A DNA stretch of 64,000 nt from Cupriavidus sp. YR651 (GCF_900101625.1 NZ_FMYZ01000010.1:1-64000); one strand, 5' to 3'; shown: positions 33,356-42,623, counted from the first letter of the stretch. Program-made: numbers and translations. Notes: generated by a model from the letters alone, not told the origin.

Positions 33356-35415
33356 GCCAGCGGCTCCTTGCGTACGGCCAGCGGCAGGGCCGGCGCCACA
33401 TCACCGGCCGCATCATTCGCCAGATCGTCCGCCACACCGCCGGAACCATCTCCGGGCGCCGGCAGCGTTTCCCGCGAATGGACGCGCCGCCGGTATCGCC
33501 GGTCGCAGATGGCCACCAGTCCGCCCAGCGCCATGAGCACGCATCCGCCCCAGATCCATCCCACGAACGGCTTGACATGCAGCCGCACGGCCCAGCGCCC
33601 GTCCTCCACGGAATCGCCGATGGCGACATAGAGATCGCGGGTAAAGCCGTTGTCGATCGCGGCTTCCGTCGTGGGCATGTCCTGGCTGCGATAGATGCGT
33701 CGCTCCGGCATCAGCGTGGCCACCACGCGTCCATCCTGGCTCGCGGTGATGATCGCGCGGAACGCCGCATAGTTGGGCCCCTGCACCGGGATCACGCGGT
33801 CCAGCCGGAACGAATAGCCACCGACGCTGGCCACGTCCTGCGTGCGCATCGGCAGCTCGCGCAGGCTCTCCTGGCTATTGACCAGCGTCACGCCAGCGAT
33901 GAACACGCCTACGCCCAGATGGGCCAGCAACATCCCGTAGTAGCCAGCCGGCAACTGGCGCAGGCCATGCATCCGCCGACCGAGCGAACCATGCGGACGC
34001 AGGCGGCCAGCAAGGCTGGTTAGCACGCCGGCCGCGCACCACGTTGCCAGCAGCAGGCCCAGCCCGGTGAGCGCCGAGCTATTGCGCAGAATCAGAAGCA
34101 GCAGGATCGCGATCGACAGGCTGGCGATACCCGCCCAGCGCAGCCGTGCCGCCAGTGCCGGCAGCGAGGCATGGCGCCAGCGCGCCAGCGGCGCCGCGCC
34201 CATCAGCAATACGGCGGGCGCCATCAGCGGCACGAAGACCTCCTCGAAGTAGGCCGGGCCGACCGAGATCTTGCCGAGCCCGAGCACATCCAGCAGGAGC
34301 GGATAGAGCGTGCCGAGCAGCACCGTGGCGGCGGCGACGGCCAGCAGCACGTTGTTGGCCAGCAGGAACGACTCGCGCGAAATCCCCGCAAAGGCCACGC
34401 GCACCGACAGCCGTGGCGCCCGCCATGCGTAGAGCGCGAGCGCACCGCCGGTGACGAGGCCGAGCAGGGTCAGGATGAAAATGCCGCGCCGTGGATCGAC
34501 CGCGAAGGTGTGGACCGACGTCAGCACGCCCGAGCGGACCAGGAACGTGCCCAGCAGGCTTAGCGAGAAGGTGAAGATGGCCAGCAACGCCGTCCACGCG
34601 CGGAAGGCGCCGCGCTTCTCCGTCACCGCCAGCGAATGCATCAGCGCCGTGCCCGCCAGCCATGGCATCAGGGACGCGTTCTCGACGGGGTCCCAGAACC
34701 ACCAGCCGCCCCAGCCGAGTTCGTAATAGGCCCACGCACTGCCCAGCAGGATGCCGACGGTCAGGAAGCTCCACGCCAGTGTGGTCCACGGCCGCGACCA
34801 GCGCGCCCAGCTTGCGTCGAGCCGTCCGCCCAGCAACGCCGCCACGGCGAACGCGAAGACCACGGCAAAGCCCACGTATCCCATATACAGCTGCGGCGGG
34901 TGAAAGACCATGCCGGGGTCCTGCAGCAGGGGATTCAGGTCGCGCCCCTCCATGGCCGGCGGCAGCAGGCGGATGAACGGATTCGACGCAAACAGCAGGA
35001 AGAGCAGGAAGCCCACGCTGATCGCACCCAGCACGCCGATGACACGCGCCGCCATTTCGACGGGCAAGGCGCGGCTGAAGCGCGCCACCGCCAGCGTCCA
35101 GAGCGCCAGCATCAGCGTCCAAAGCAGCATCGATCCCTCGTGCGCCCCCCACACCGCGGCCGCGCGATAGGCCAGCGGCAACGCCGTGTTGGAGTTGGCC
35201 GCCACATAGCGCACGCTGAAGTCGTTGTCGACAAAGGCCCACGTCAGGGCGCCATACGCCGTCAGGACCAGCGCCGCCTGCGCACAGGCGGCCGGGCGGG
35301 CCACGGCCATCAGCGTGCCGTCGCCGCGCGCGGCGCCCGTAATCGGCAGCAGCGTTTGCATGACGGCCACGAACAGGGCCAGGATCAGTGCGAAGTGGCC
35401 GATTTCTACGATCAT
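33352..35415 (-). CDS. ccmF: Heme lyase subunit CcmF
   Basis: A 687-residue polytopic membrane protein with the tryptophan-rich heme-handling motif WGGWWFWDPVENASLMPWL (around residues 235-255) and flanking histidines, as in all CcmF proteins. GAHEGSMLLW near residue 90 and a large periplasmic segment near the C-terminus also fit. With CcmH and CcmI it transfers heme from CcmE to apocytochromes. The last 40 residues are an unconserved hydrophilic tail. It overlaps ccmE by four bases and ccmG by four bases, indicating coupled translation. Confidence 0.95.
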   Translation of the reverse strand: MIVEIGHFALILALFVAVMQTLLPITGAARGDGTLMAVARPAACAQAALVLTAYGALTWAFVDNDFSVRYVAANSNTALPLAYRAAAVWGAHEGSMLLWTLMLALWTLAVARFSRALPVEMAARVIGVLGAISVGFLLFLLFASNPFIRLLPPAMEGRDLNPLLQDPGMVFHPPQLYMGYVGFAVVFAFAVAALLGGRLDASWARWSRPWTTLAWSFLTVGILLGSAWAYYELGWGGWWFWDPVENASLMPWLAGTALMHSLAVTEKRGAFRAWTALLAIFTFSLSLLGTFLVRSGVLTSVHTFAVDPRRGIFILTLLGLVTGGALALYAWRAPRLSVRVAFAGISRESFLLANNVLLAVAAATVLLGTLYPLLLDVLGLGKISVGPAYFEEVFVPLMAPAVLLMGAAPLARWRHASLPALAARLRWAGIASLSIAILLLLILRNSSALTGLGLLLATWCAAGVLTSLAGRLRPHGSLGRRMHGLRQLPAGYYGMLLAHLGVGVFIAGVTLVNSQESLRELPMRTQDVASVGGYSFRLDRVIPVQGPNYAAFRAIITASQDGRVVATLMPERRIYRSQDMPTTEAAIDNGFTRDLYVAIGDSVEDGRWAVRLHVKPFVGWIWGGCVLMALGGLVAICDRRYRRRVHSRETLPAPGDGSGGVADDLANDAAGDVAPALPLAVRKEPLA

Positions 35416-35870
35416 CGCGAGGGAGCCTCCGCCATGCGTTGATTGACCTGTGCCGCCTGCTTCAGCGCATCGGCAGCTTCCGGCGGCATGTAGTTTTCAT
35501 CGTGCTTCGCCAGCACTTCGCTGGCATGGAAGACGCCGTCGGCCTGCAGCTGGCCACGGGCCACTACGCCCTTGCCCTCGCGGAACAGGTCGGGCAACAA
35601 CCCGCGATAGACCACCGGTACCTCACGCGCGGTGTCCGTCACGATAAAGCGGATGGTCATGCCATCGCCCTCGCGCCGTATGGAACCGGGCGCCACCAGG
35701 CCACCGAGCCGGAAGCTGCGCGCGGTGGGGGCTTCGTTGGCGACGACCTGCGTCGGGCTGAAAAAGAACACCAGGTTGCCGCGAAATGCATTCAACACCA
35801 GCGCGGTAGCTACGCCGCCGCACACCAGCGCGGCCATCAGGATCGCGAGTCGACGTTGCCGGGTCGTCAT
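35412..35870 (-). CDS. ccmE: Periplasmic heme chaperone CcmE
   Basis: A 152-residue protein with one N-terminal membrane anchor and an OB-fold periplasmic domain. The covalent heme-binding histidine is His123 in VLAKHDENYMPPEA, the family signature. VAPGSIRREGDG and RGLLPDLFREGKGVVARG are also conserved. It receives heme from CcmC/CcmD and hands it to CcmF. The start ATG overlaps the ccmD stop (ATGA arrangement). Confidence 0.95.
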   Translation of the reverse strand: MTTRQRRLAILMAALVCGGVATALVLNAFRGNLVFFFSPTQVVANEAPTARSFRLGGLVAPGSIRREGDGMTIRFIVTDTAREVPVVYRGLLPDLFREGKGVVARGQLQADGVFHASEVLAKHDENYMPPEAADALKQAAQVNQRMAEAPSR

Positions 35871-36025
35871 CGGGGGATGTCATCCCGTGGTGCCGCCAGT
35901 TGCCGCGCGGCCCGCGCGCGCCGGGCCAGCAGTGCCAGTTCGATGCCGAGCGCGGCAAACGCCACCACAAATGCGCCGGCCACGTAGCCGGCGTGTCCGG
36001 AAAGCAGGAAGTGCATGCTGTCCAT
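35867..36025 (-). CDS. ccmD: Heme exporter protein CcmD
   Basis: A 52-residue single-helix protein found by reading the gap between ccmC and ccmE. It begins MDSMHFLLSGHAGYVAGAF, continues through a hydrophobic helix FVVAFAALGIELALLARRA, and ends in a basic/acidic tail. This is the standard CcmD pattern (short periplasmic part with H-x-x-Y, one helix, positively charged end). Its TGA overlaps the ccmE ATG. CcmD stabilises release of heme-loaded CcmE from CcmABC. ATG 36016 is an alternative start. Confidence 0.9.
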   Translation of the reverse strand: MDSMHFLLSGHAGYVAGAFVVAFAALGIELALLARRARAARQLAAPRDDIPR

Positions 36026-36041
36026 GATCGTCTCCCGGAAT

Positions 36042-36806
36042 TCAGTCGGTCAGCCGTGGCTCGGCACGCTCGCGCAGGATGCAGCGCACACGGACCAGTG
36101 CCACGGCAATCGTGTACATCCAGCACGCCAGCGTCATCAGCAGCATGCCGGCGAGCATGGTGGCGGCCATCGACGGTGCCGCGCTCAGGCTGACCGATGC
36201 GCCCTGATGCAGCGTGTTCCACCATTGCACGGAGAAATAGATGATCGGGATATTGACCACGCCGACCAGCGCCAGCACGGCGCAGGCGCGTTCGGCGCGG
36301 CGCGCCTCCTCGATGGACGCTTCCAGCGCCAGAAAGCCCAGGTACAGGAACAGCAGGATGAGCTCGGACGTCAGCCGCGCGTCCCAGACCCACCACGTGC
36401 CCCAGGTCGGCTTGCCCCACAGGGCGCCGGTCCACAGCGCGATAAACGTGAACAGGGCCCCCGTGGGTGCGAGCGCGGAGGCCATCATCGACGACAGCCG
36501 GGTGCGCAGCACCAGCGCCAGGGCGCAGTATCCGGCCATGACCAGATAGATGAACATCGACATCCAGGCGGCCGGCACGTGGATGAAGATGATCCGGTAG
36601 ACCTCGCCCTGTTGCGCATCGGTGGGCGCCACGCGGAAACCGACGTAGAGCCCTGCCAGCAGGAACAGCAACGCCGCCGCACCGAACCAGGGCGCCAGCC
36701 GCCGCGCGAGCGGGTCGAAGCGCGCGGGCGAGGCATACGCCAGCCAGCGCGCGCGAGTCGGGTGAGACGGCCGGGTGAGGGTGGGCAGGTCGGCTGACGG
36801 ACCCAT
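36042..36806 (-). CDS. ccmC: Heme export/handling protein CcmC
   Basis: A 254-residue protein with six predicted helices and the tryptophan-rich motif GTWWVWDARLTSELILLFL (around residue 135), flanked by conserved histidines, as in CcmC. It loads heme onto CcmE. The first 20 residues are a variable extension. It follows ccmB by three bases and precedes ccmD by 16 bases. Confidence 0.95.
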   Translation of the reverse strand: MGPSADLPTLTRPSHPTRARWLAYASPARFDPLARRLAPWFGAAALLFLLAGLYVGFRVAPTDAQQGEVYRIIFIHVPAAWMSMFIYLVMAGYCALALVLRTRLSSMMASALAPTGALFTFIALWTGALWGKPTWGTWWVWDARLTSELILLFLYLGFLALEASIEEARRAERACAVLALVGVVNIPIIYFSVQWWNTLHQGASVSLSAAPSMAATMLAGMLLMTLACWMYTIAVALVRVRCILRERAEPRLTD

Positions 36807-36809
36807 GGC

Positions 36810-37517
36810 TTACTCCATCGCGATCCGCAAGCCGGCCGCGGCGGCCAGCGGGCACAGCAGCAACGCCAGCGCCAGACAGGCGCCCAGGAGCGAGAACTGC
36901 GGCATGACGTCCAGCCCGGCATCGGCGGCGGCGCCGGCTCCGGCGCCGAACACCAGCACGGGCACGCACAGCGGCAAGACCAGGATGCATAGCAGCACGG
37001 CACCGCCGCGCACCCCCAGCGTCAGCGCCGCGCCCACCGCGCCGATCAGGCTCAGCACCGGCGTGCCCAGCAACAAGGAAGCCGCCAGCATCAGTGCCGC
37101 GCCGGGTGGCAGGCTGTATTGCTGCGCCAGCACGGGCGTCAGCACCAGCAGCGGCAAGCCGCTGGTCAGCCAGTGCGCAGCGATCTTGGCCAGCACCAGG
37201 ATCGCCAGCGGTTCGGGAGACAGCAGCATTTGCTCGAGCCCGCCATCGGCATAGTCCTGGGCGAACAGCCGTGACAGCGAAAGCATCGACGCCAGCAGCG
37301 CCGCCACCCACAGGATGCCCGGCGCCAGCAGGCGCAGCTGCTGGGGATCCGGTCCGATCGCCAGCGGAAAGAGGCTGGTGGCGATCACGAAGAACACCAC
37401 CGTGCCCACCAGGTTGCCGCGTCGGCGCCAGGCCAGGGTCAGATCATGGCGCAGTGTGGCGGTGAAGGCGCCGAGCAGGCCGGGAAAGGGGGATGGCGGC
37501 GGCCCGAGCGGACTCAT
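36810..37517 (-). CDS. ccmB: Heme exporter membrane protein CcmB
   Basis: A 235-residue six-helix membrane protein. LAWRRRGNLVGTVVFFVIATSLFPLAIGP near the start and LFAQDYADGGLEQMLLSPEPLA are diagnostic for CcmB, the membrane partner of the CcmA ATPase. I use ATG 37517, which has GGGAGG upstream and overlaps the ccmA stop as ATGA; ATG 37535 is a less likely alternative. Confidence 0.94.
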   Translation of the reverse strand: MSPLGPPPSPFPGLLGAFTATLRHDLTLAWRRRGNLVGTVVFFVIATSLFPLAIGPDPQQLRLLAPGILWVAALLASMLSLSRLFAQDYADGGLEQMLLSPEPLAILVLAKIAAHWLTSGLPLLVLTPVLAQQYSLPPGAALMLAASLLLGTPVLSLIGAVGAALTLGVRGGAVLLCILVLPLCVPVLVFGAGAGAAADAGLDVMPQFSLLGACLALALLLCPLAAAAGLRIAME

Positions 37518-38137
37518 GCCGATCCTCCCAGACACAGCGTGGCGGTGGCCCCGTGGGCCAGCAACAGTGGCCGGTGCGTGGCCACCACGGCCATGCCGCC
37601 CGAGGCGAGGTGCGCGTCGAGCTGTTGCGTGAAGCGCGCGGCGGCGTCGTCGTCGAGCGATGTCAGCGGTTCGTCGAGCAACCAGAGCGTGCGCGGCACC
37701 AGCGAGAGACGCGCCAGCGCGACGCGGCGGCGCTGGCCTTGCGAGAGCGTGCGGACGGCCGCATCGGCCACGCGACCGAGCCCGGCTTCCGCGAGCGCCG
37801 CGCGGGCGGCTTCCGCCGTGACGGCACAGCCGGCAAGCCGCGCCGCGTAGACCAGATGTTCCGTGGCGCTGAGATCGGGGTCGATGCCATTGGCGTGGCC
37901 CACATAGCCGACCGACTGGCCGAACACGGGATCGCCCGCGCGCACGGGGCGGCCCGCCCAGGTCAGCTCGCCCGTGGCGGGCGGCAACAGTCCGGCCAGC
38001 ACGCGCAGCAGCGTGGATTTGCCGCTGCCATTGGGCCCGGTCACCGCCAGCGCATGGCCCGCGTCCAGGGTCAGGTCGATGCCGCGAAAGACGGCGTGGC
38101 CGGCACGGGCGAACGCGAGTTGGCGGGCGGCAAGCAT
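37514..38137 (-). CDS. ccmA: Cytochrome c biogenesis ATP-binding protein CcmA
   Basis: A 207-residue ABC ATPase with Walker A GPNGSGKST (34-42), the signature LSQGQRRRVALARL and Walker B TLWLLDEPLTSLDDD. It drives release of holo-CcmE from CcmC/CcmD. It begins 39 bases after napC on the same strand, so the ccm genes are very likely read from the nap promoter, possibly with an internal one. Confidence 0.94.
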   Translation of the reverse strand: MLAARQLAFARAGHAVFRGIDLTLDAGHALAVTGPNGSGKSTLLRVLAGLLPPATGELTWAGRPVRAGDPVFGQSVGYVGHANGIDPDLSATEHLVYAARLAGCAVTAEAARAALAEAGLGRVADAAVRTLSQGQRRRVALARLSLVPRTLWLLDEPLTSLDDDAAARFTQQLDAHLASGGMAVVATHRPLLLAHGATATLCLGGSA

Positions 38138-38176
38138 GGCGGGATCCTCAGCCGGACCGGTGGGCGTGCATCATCG

Positions 38177-38770
38177 TCATTCGCTGGCGCCTTCCACCTT
38201 GGAGACATCGGGCAGATGGTGGGCAATGCCCTTGTGGCAGTCGATGCAGGTCTTTTCCTTGTTGGCCAGGTACGTCGAATGCATCGCCTGCGCACGCGGG
38301 CTCTGGCGCGTGAAGTCCATCGACTGGTAGTCATGGCAGTTGCGGCATTCGAGTGAGTCGTTGGCCTTGAACCGCGCCCATTCGTGCTGCGCCAGCACGA
38401 TCCGGTGCTCCTGGAATTTCTCGCGCGTGTTGACGGTGCCGAAGATCTTGGCCCAGACTTCCTTCGACGCCTGCATCTTGCGCGCCATCTTGTCGGTCCA
38501 GTTGTGCGGCACATGGCAGTCCGAACACTTGGCGCGCACGCCACTGCGGTTGGTGAAGTGGATGGTGCCCTGCAGCTCCTGGTAGACGTTGTCGTGCATC
38601 TCGTGGCAACCGGTGCAGAACGCTTCGGTATTGGTCAACTCCAGCGCGGTGTTGAAGGCGCCCCAGAACATCACGCCGGCGATGAAGCCGCCCAGCGTCA
38701 GGAATCCGAGGCTGAAATAGGCACTGGGCCGGTTGATGGTGCGCCAGTAGCGCTTGAGCAGGTCAATCAT
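38177..38770 (-). CDS. napC: Membrane tetraheme cytochrome c NapC
   Basis: A 197-residue NapC/NirT family protein with one N-terminal membrane helix (about 17-38) and four heme motifs: CTGCH (52-56), CSDCH, CRNCH and CIDCH. It passes electrons from the quinol pool to NapB/NapA. Start ATG 38770 (MIDLLKRYW) is chosen; an upstream extension overlaps napB and has no family support. Since napG and napH are absent, NapC is the only evident quinol link. Confidence 0.95.
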   Translation of the reverse strand: MIDLLKRYWRTINRPSAYFSLGFLTLGGFIAGVMFWGAFNTALELTNTEAFCTGCHEMHDNVYQELQGTIHFTNRSGVRAKCSDCHVPHNWTDKMARKMQASKEVWAKIFGTVNTREKFQEHRIVLAQHEWARFKANDSLECRNCHDYQSMDFTRQSPRAQAMHSTYLANKEKTCIDCHKGIAHHLPDVSKVEGASE

Positions 38771-38781
38771 CGTGGGGTCCG

Positions 38782-39312
38782 CTAGGGCTTGACGGCGCTC
38801 TTGCCGCCCTTGGCCCCGGATGGGCGTTTGAGCAGCGTCTCCACGTCCGTGAACGTGTTGCCGACCAGTGGCTTGGCATCGGCCTGCGGCACGTGGCACT
38901 GGGTGCAGAAGTAGCGGCGTGGCGATACGTCCGCCAGCACGTTGTTATCGCGGTCCATGTAGTGCGTGATGCTGACCGGGATGGCCTGGGTTTCCTCCGT
39001 GCGCGTGCGCGCATGACAGAACATGCAGCGGTTGTAGTCCTTGTCGAGCTGATAGCCGTCGATCTTGTGCGGGATCGTCGGAGGCTGCATCGTGTAGTTG
39101 CGGGTCCGGCGTATGTCCTTGTTTTCCGTCGGGTACAGCAGCGGCGGCTTGGGTTCGCTGGCGATCGGCGTCGGCCCGCGCATGGCATCCACCACGCCCT
39201 GGCTTTGGCCCTGACCCTGGGCGTGGGCCATGCCGGCGACCAGCGTCATGCCGGCCGCGATCGACAGCGCCCACGGCCGCCACCTTGCGCATCGGGTGAT
39301 CAACAGGTGCAT
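38782..39312 (-). CDS. napB: Periplasmic nitrate reductase small subunit NapB (di-heme cytochrome c)
   Basis: A 176-residue exported cytochrome with a signal peptide ending near MAHAQ and two heme sites, CMFCH (96-100) and CTQCH (136-140). The motifs RRTRNYTMQPPTIPHKIDGYQ and RYFCTQCHVPQ are typical. It carries electrons from NapC to NapA. Between napA and napC with 9- and 11-base gaps. Confidence 0.95.
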   Translation of the reverse strand: MHLLITRCARWRPWALSIAAGMTLVAGMAHAQGQGQSQGVVDAMRGPTPIASEPKPPLLYPTENKDIRRTRNYTMQPPTIPHKIDGYQLDKDYNRCMFCHARTRTEETQAIPVSITHYMDRDNNVLADVSPRRYFCTQCHVPQADAKPLVGNTFTDVETLLKRPSGAKGGKSAVKP

Positions 39313-39321
39313 GGCGGCCTC

Positions 39322-41817
39322 CTATACCTTCACGATCTTGACCGCGCACTTCTTGAAGTCGGTCTGCAGGGAGATCGGGCAGGTGGCGTCCAGCGTCACC
39401 TTGTTGATGAGCTGGCTGGCGTCGAACCAGGGCACGAACACCAGCCCGCGTGGCGGCTGGTCGCGGCCGCGCGTTTCCACGCGGGACCGCATGCGGCCGC
39501 GCCGCGATACCACCTCCACCTCCACGCCGCGCCGCAGCCCCAAGGCGCGCGCGTCTTCCGGATGCATGAAAACCACGGCGTTGGGGAACGCGCGGTACAG
39601 CTCGGGCACGCGTCGGGTCATCGAGCCCGAATGCCAGTGTTCGAGCACCCGCCCGGTGGCCAGCCAGAACGGATATTCCTTGTCCGGCGATTCGGCTGCG
39701 GGTTCGTACGGCAGGGCGAAGATCACGGCCTTGCCGTCCGGGTTGCCGTAGAACTGGAAGCCCGTGCCGGCCTTGACGTACGGGTCGCTGCCTTCGCGGT
39801 AGCGCCAGCGGGTCTCCTTGCCGTTGACGACCGGCCAGCGCAGCCCGCGCGCCTCGTGGTAGGCGTCGAACGGCGCCAGGTCATGCCCGTGCCCGCGCCC
39901 GAAGCTGGCGTATTCCTCGAACAGTCCCTTCTGGATATAGAACCCGAACGCCTTGGCTTCGGCGTTGTGGTGGTCGGCGCTGGCCTCCTTCTCCGGGAAC
40001 TTGTCGACCTGGCCGTTGCGGAAGAGCACCTCGTAGAGCGTCTTGCCCTTCAGTTCCGGTTTCTTGGCGATCAGGTCGGCTGGCCACACCTCTTCCACCT
40101 TGAAGCGCTTGGAGAACTCGACGAGCTGCCAAAGATCGGAGCGCGCCTCGCCCGGGGCATCGACCAGCTGATGCCAGAACTGTGTGCGCCGTTCCGCGTT
40201 GCCGTAGGCGCCTTCCTTCTCCACCCACATTGCGGCGGGCAGGATCAGGTCCGCCGCGAGCGCCGTCACGGTGGGGTAGGCGTCGGACACCACGATGAAA
40301 TTGGCCGGGTTGCGATAGCCGGGCAGGCCTTCCTCCATCAGGTTGGCCGCGGCCTGCATGTTGTTGTTGACCTGCACCCAGTACGCGTTGAGCTTGCCGT
40401 CCTTGAGCATCCGGTTCTGTAGCACGGCGTGATAGCCCGGCTTGTCGGGGATCGTGCCCGGCGGCAGCTTCCAGATGCGCTCCGCCTCTTCGCGATGCTT
40501 GGGGTTGGTGACCACCATGTCGGCGGGCAGGCGGTGAGAGAACGTGCCCACCTCGCGTGCCGTGCCACAAGCCGACGGCTGCCCGGTCAGCGAGAACGGG
40601 CTGTTGCCCGGCGTGGAGATCTTGCCCGTCAGCAGGTGCAGGTTGTAGATCATGTTGTTGGCCCAGCTGCCCCGCGTGTGCTGGTTGAAGCCCATGGTCC
40701 AGAACGACACCACCTTGATATTGGGATCGGCGTACAAGGCCGCCAGCGCATCCAGCTTGTCGCGCGGCACGCCGGACAGCTTGCTGACGTAGGCCGCGTC
40801 GTACTTGGCGACGAACTTCGCGAACTCGTCGAACGTGATGGGGGTGGCGGCGCCGGGGTCGGCCGCATTCTTGGCCGCCTTCTGCAAGGGATTATCCGGC
40901 CGCAGGCCGTAGCCGATATCGGTCACTCCCTGCTTGAACACGGTGTGCTTGTTGACGAAATCCTTGTTCACCTTGTTGTTGGTGATGATGTAGTGCGCGA
41001 TGTAGTTCAGGATCGCCAGGTCCGTCTGCGGCGTGAAGATGATCGGGATGTCCGCCAGGTCGTAGGAGCGGTGGGTGAACGTGGACAGCACCGCCACCCT
41101 CGTCTTGGGGGCCGACAGGCGCCGGTCCGTCACCCGCGTCCACAGGATCGGGTGCATCTCCGCCATGTTCGATCCCCAGAGCACGAAGGCGTCGGCGACC
41201 TCGAAGTCGTCATAGCAGCCCATCGGCTCGTCCATGCCGAATGTGCGCATGAACCCGGCCACCGCCGACGCCATGCAGTGCCGCGCGTTGGGGTCGATAT
41301 TGTTGGAACGGAAGCCGGCCTTCATCAGCTTGGACGCCGCGTAGCCTTCCCAGATCGTCCACTGGCCCGAGCCGAACATGCCGACCGCCGTGGGTCCCTT
41401 CTCCTTCAGTACGCGCTTGAACTGGGCTTCCATGACGTCGAACGCCTTGTCCCAGCTCACGGGCTGGAAGTCGCCGTTCTTGTCGTACTGGCCGTTCTTC
41501 ATGCGCAGCAGCGGCTTGGTCAGCCGGTCCTGCCCGTACATGATCTTTGACAGGAAGTAGCCCTTCACGCAGTTCAGGCCCTTGTTGACCTCGCATTGCG
41601 GATCGCCCTGGGTGGCCACCACCTTGTTGTCCTTGACCGCCACCGTCACGCCGCACCCGGTGCCGCAGAAGCGGCACGGCGCCTTGTCCCACTTGAGCTT
41701 GGTCAGGTCTTTGTCGGTGACAAAGTTCGCGGCGTCAGCGGGCAGGGTGATACCGGCTACCGACGCGGTGGCCGCCACGGCGGTCTGCTTAATAAAGTCC
41801 CGGCGAGTGAGTGTCAT
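39322..41817 (-). CDS. napA: Periplasmic nitrate reductase catalytic subunit NapA
   Basis: An 831-residue molybdoenzyme exported by the Tat pathway: the signal has TRRDFIKQ at residues 4-11. A [4Fe-4S] cluster is bound by Cys48, 51, 55 and 83 (CRFCGTGC ... NCVKG), and the molybdenum cysteine is Cys181 in HCMASAVAGF. It reduces nitrate to nitrite in the periplasm, accepting electrons from NapB. Start ATG 41817 has GAGGAG upstream and overlaps napD by 29 bases; a longer frame to 41982 is antisense-like noise over napD. Confidence 0.96.
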   Translation of the reverse strand: MTLTRRDFIKQTAVAATASVAGITLPADAANFVTDKDLTKLKWDKAPCRFCGTGCGVTVAVKDNKVVATQGDPQCEVNKGLNCVKGYFLSKIMYGQDRLTKPLLRMKNGQYDKNGDFQPVSWDKAFDVMEAQFKRVLKEKGPTAVGMFGSGQWTIWEGYAASKLMKAGFRSNNIDPNARHCMASAVAGFMRTFGMDEPMGCYDDFEVADAFVLWGSNMAEMHPILWTRVTDRRLSAPKTRVAVLSTFTHRSYDLADIPIIFTPQTDLAILNYIAHYIITNNKVNKDFVNKHTVFKQGVTDIGYGLRPDNPLQKAAKNAADPGAATPITFDEFAKFVAKYDAAYVSKLSGVPRDKLDALAALYADPNIKVVSFWTMGFNQHTRGSWANNMIYNLHLLTGKISTPGNSPFSLTGQPSACGTAREVGTFSHRLPADMVVTNPKHREEAERIWKLPPGTIPDKPGYHAVLQNRMLKDGKLNAYWVQVNNNMQAAANLMEEGLPGYRNPANFIVVSDAYPTVTALAADLILPAAMWVEKEGAYGNAERRTQFWHQLVDAPGEARSDLWQLVEFSKRFKVEEVWPADLIAKKPELKGKTLYEVLFRNGQVDKFPEKEASADHHNAEAKAFGFYIQKGLFEEYASFGRGHGHDLAPFDAYHEARGLRWPVVNGKETRWRYREGSDPYVKAGTGFQFYGNPDGKAVIFALPYEPAAESPDKEYPFWLATGRVLEHWHSGSMTRRVPELYRAFPNAVVFMHPEDARALGLRRGVEVEVVSRRGRMRSRVETRGRDQPPRGLVFVPWFDASQLINKVTLDATCPISLQTDFKKCAVKIVKV

Positions 41818-42154
41818 GGACGATCTCCTCGTGCATGGCGCACGCGTCCTCGTTGTGCTGATACACAAGCGTGGCGCCCAGAACGCCATCAAGCTGGTGC
41901 AGATAGGTGAGATGGGCGGCAATGGCGCGCGAGCTCGGTGCCTCGAGCGTGACAACGAGCTTGCCGGTGTCACTGGCCGCATGGATTTCGGCGCCGGTCA
42001 TGCCCTCGATGGCGGCGCGTACGTCGTCAAGACTGCCGGGCCGCACATGCACAAGCACGCCGGCGATGTGCCACTCGTCGGTGTTGCCGCTGACGTCGTC
42101 CGTGCCCCCTGACGGTAGCGGCAGGATGGGGATCGAATGCTTTGCACCTGGCAT
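41789..42154 (-). CDS. napD: NapD chaperone for the NapA Tat signal
   Basis: A 121-residue cytoplasmic protein with a ferredoxin-like fold typical of NapD: EWHIAGVLVHVRPGSLDDV, IEGMTGAEIHAASDTGKLVVTLEA and LDGVLGATLVYQHNED. NapD binds the twin-arginine signal of NapA and prevents premature export. It carries a 30-residue N-terminal extension and a His/Glu-rich C-terminal tail relative to E. coli NapD (87 residues). Start ATG 42154 has AAGGA upstream. Confidence 0.9.
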   Translation of the reverse strand: MPGAKHSIPILPLPSGGTDDVSGNTDEWHIAGVLVHVRPGSLDDVRAAIEGMTGAEIHAASDTGKLVVTLEAPSSRAIAAHLTYLHQLDGVLGATLVYQHNEDACAMHEEIVHDTHSPGLY

Positions 42155-42231
42155 GACTGTCCTTCGGCTGCGCGCCGTTTCAATCAGTGCTGCAGGAACT
42201 GCATATCTTTCTATAAATAGCGACGCACGCG

Positions 42232-42390
42232 TCAGTGCGTCGGCGGCCCGCTCACAATCTGGGTCATCCAGACGATGAACCCATATCCGGCCACGATGAT
42301 CACGGAAAGCACCGGCACCATCACGGCGGTCAGGAACAAAAAGCTGCGGAGCTCTTCCTGTTTGCGCTGCGGGTCGACGGTGGGTTCCAT
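42232..42390 (-). CDS. napE: NapE family small membrane protein
   Basis: A 52-residue protein read directly from the minus strand: MEPTVDPQRKQEELRSFLF, then one hydrophobic helix with TAVMVPVLSVIIVAGYGFIVW, and a short polar end. KxxELxxFLFL and GYGFIVWM are the NapE pattern. It probably associates with the Nap complex in the inner membrane; its role is unclear. It is the first gene of the nap-ccm unit, 35 bases after the predicted transcription start. Confidence 0.88.
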   Translation of the reverse strand: MEPTVDPQRKQEELRSFLFLTAVMVPVLSVIIVAGYGFIVWMTQIVSGPPTH

Positions 42391-42431
42391 GGCGATGTGT
42401 GGTCGGGTCAGAGTGGCGAGATCGCCAACTC

Positions 42432-42487
42432 ATTTAAGGAAGCGGCTTAGGAGGTGTCAAGCCAGCATTTCAAACACATATGTTGAA
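42432..42487 (-). promoter_or_regulatory. Sigma70 promoter and inverted repeat upstream of napE
   Basis: On the minus strand TTGACA (42455-42460), 17 bases, TTAAAT (42432-42437) give a near-consensus promoter with start near 42425. An imperfect inverted repeat TTCAA-N9-TTGAA (42469-42487) is centred about 53 bases upstream of the start; it could be a regulator site for nap or for the divergent marR. Confidence 0.55.
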
Positions 42488-42564
42488 TCGGGCGAGAGGG
42501 GGCTGGTGAGGCAACAGCCGCATCACGCGATGGACGTGGCTGCCGGGTGCCGCATACCGCGCTT

Positions 42565-42574
42565 GAACTAGTTC
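42565..42574. promoter_or_regulatory. Palindrome upstream of marR (candidate MarR operator)
   Basis: GAACTAGTTC is a perfect 10-bp palindrome, followed after seven bases by a related AAATAGTTT. It lies 50 bases before the marR start, a common place for autoregulatory MarR sites. Confidence 0.4.
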
Positions 42575-42623
42575 GTAGAGAAATAGTTTGCATCCTAATA
42601 AATTCACGTCTATCATTCGCCCC

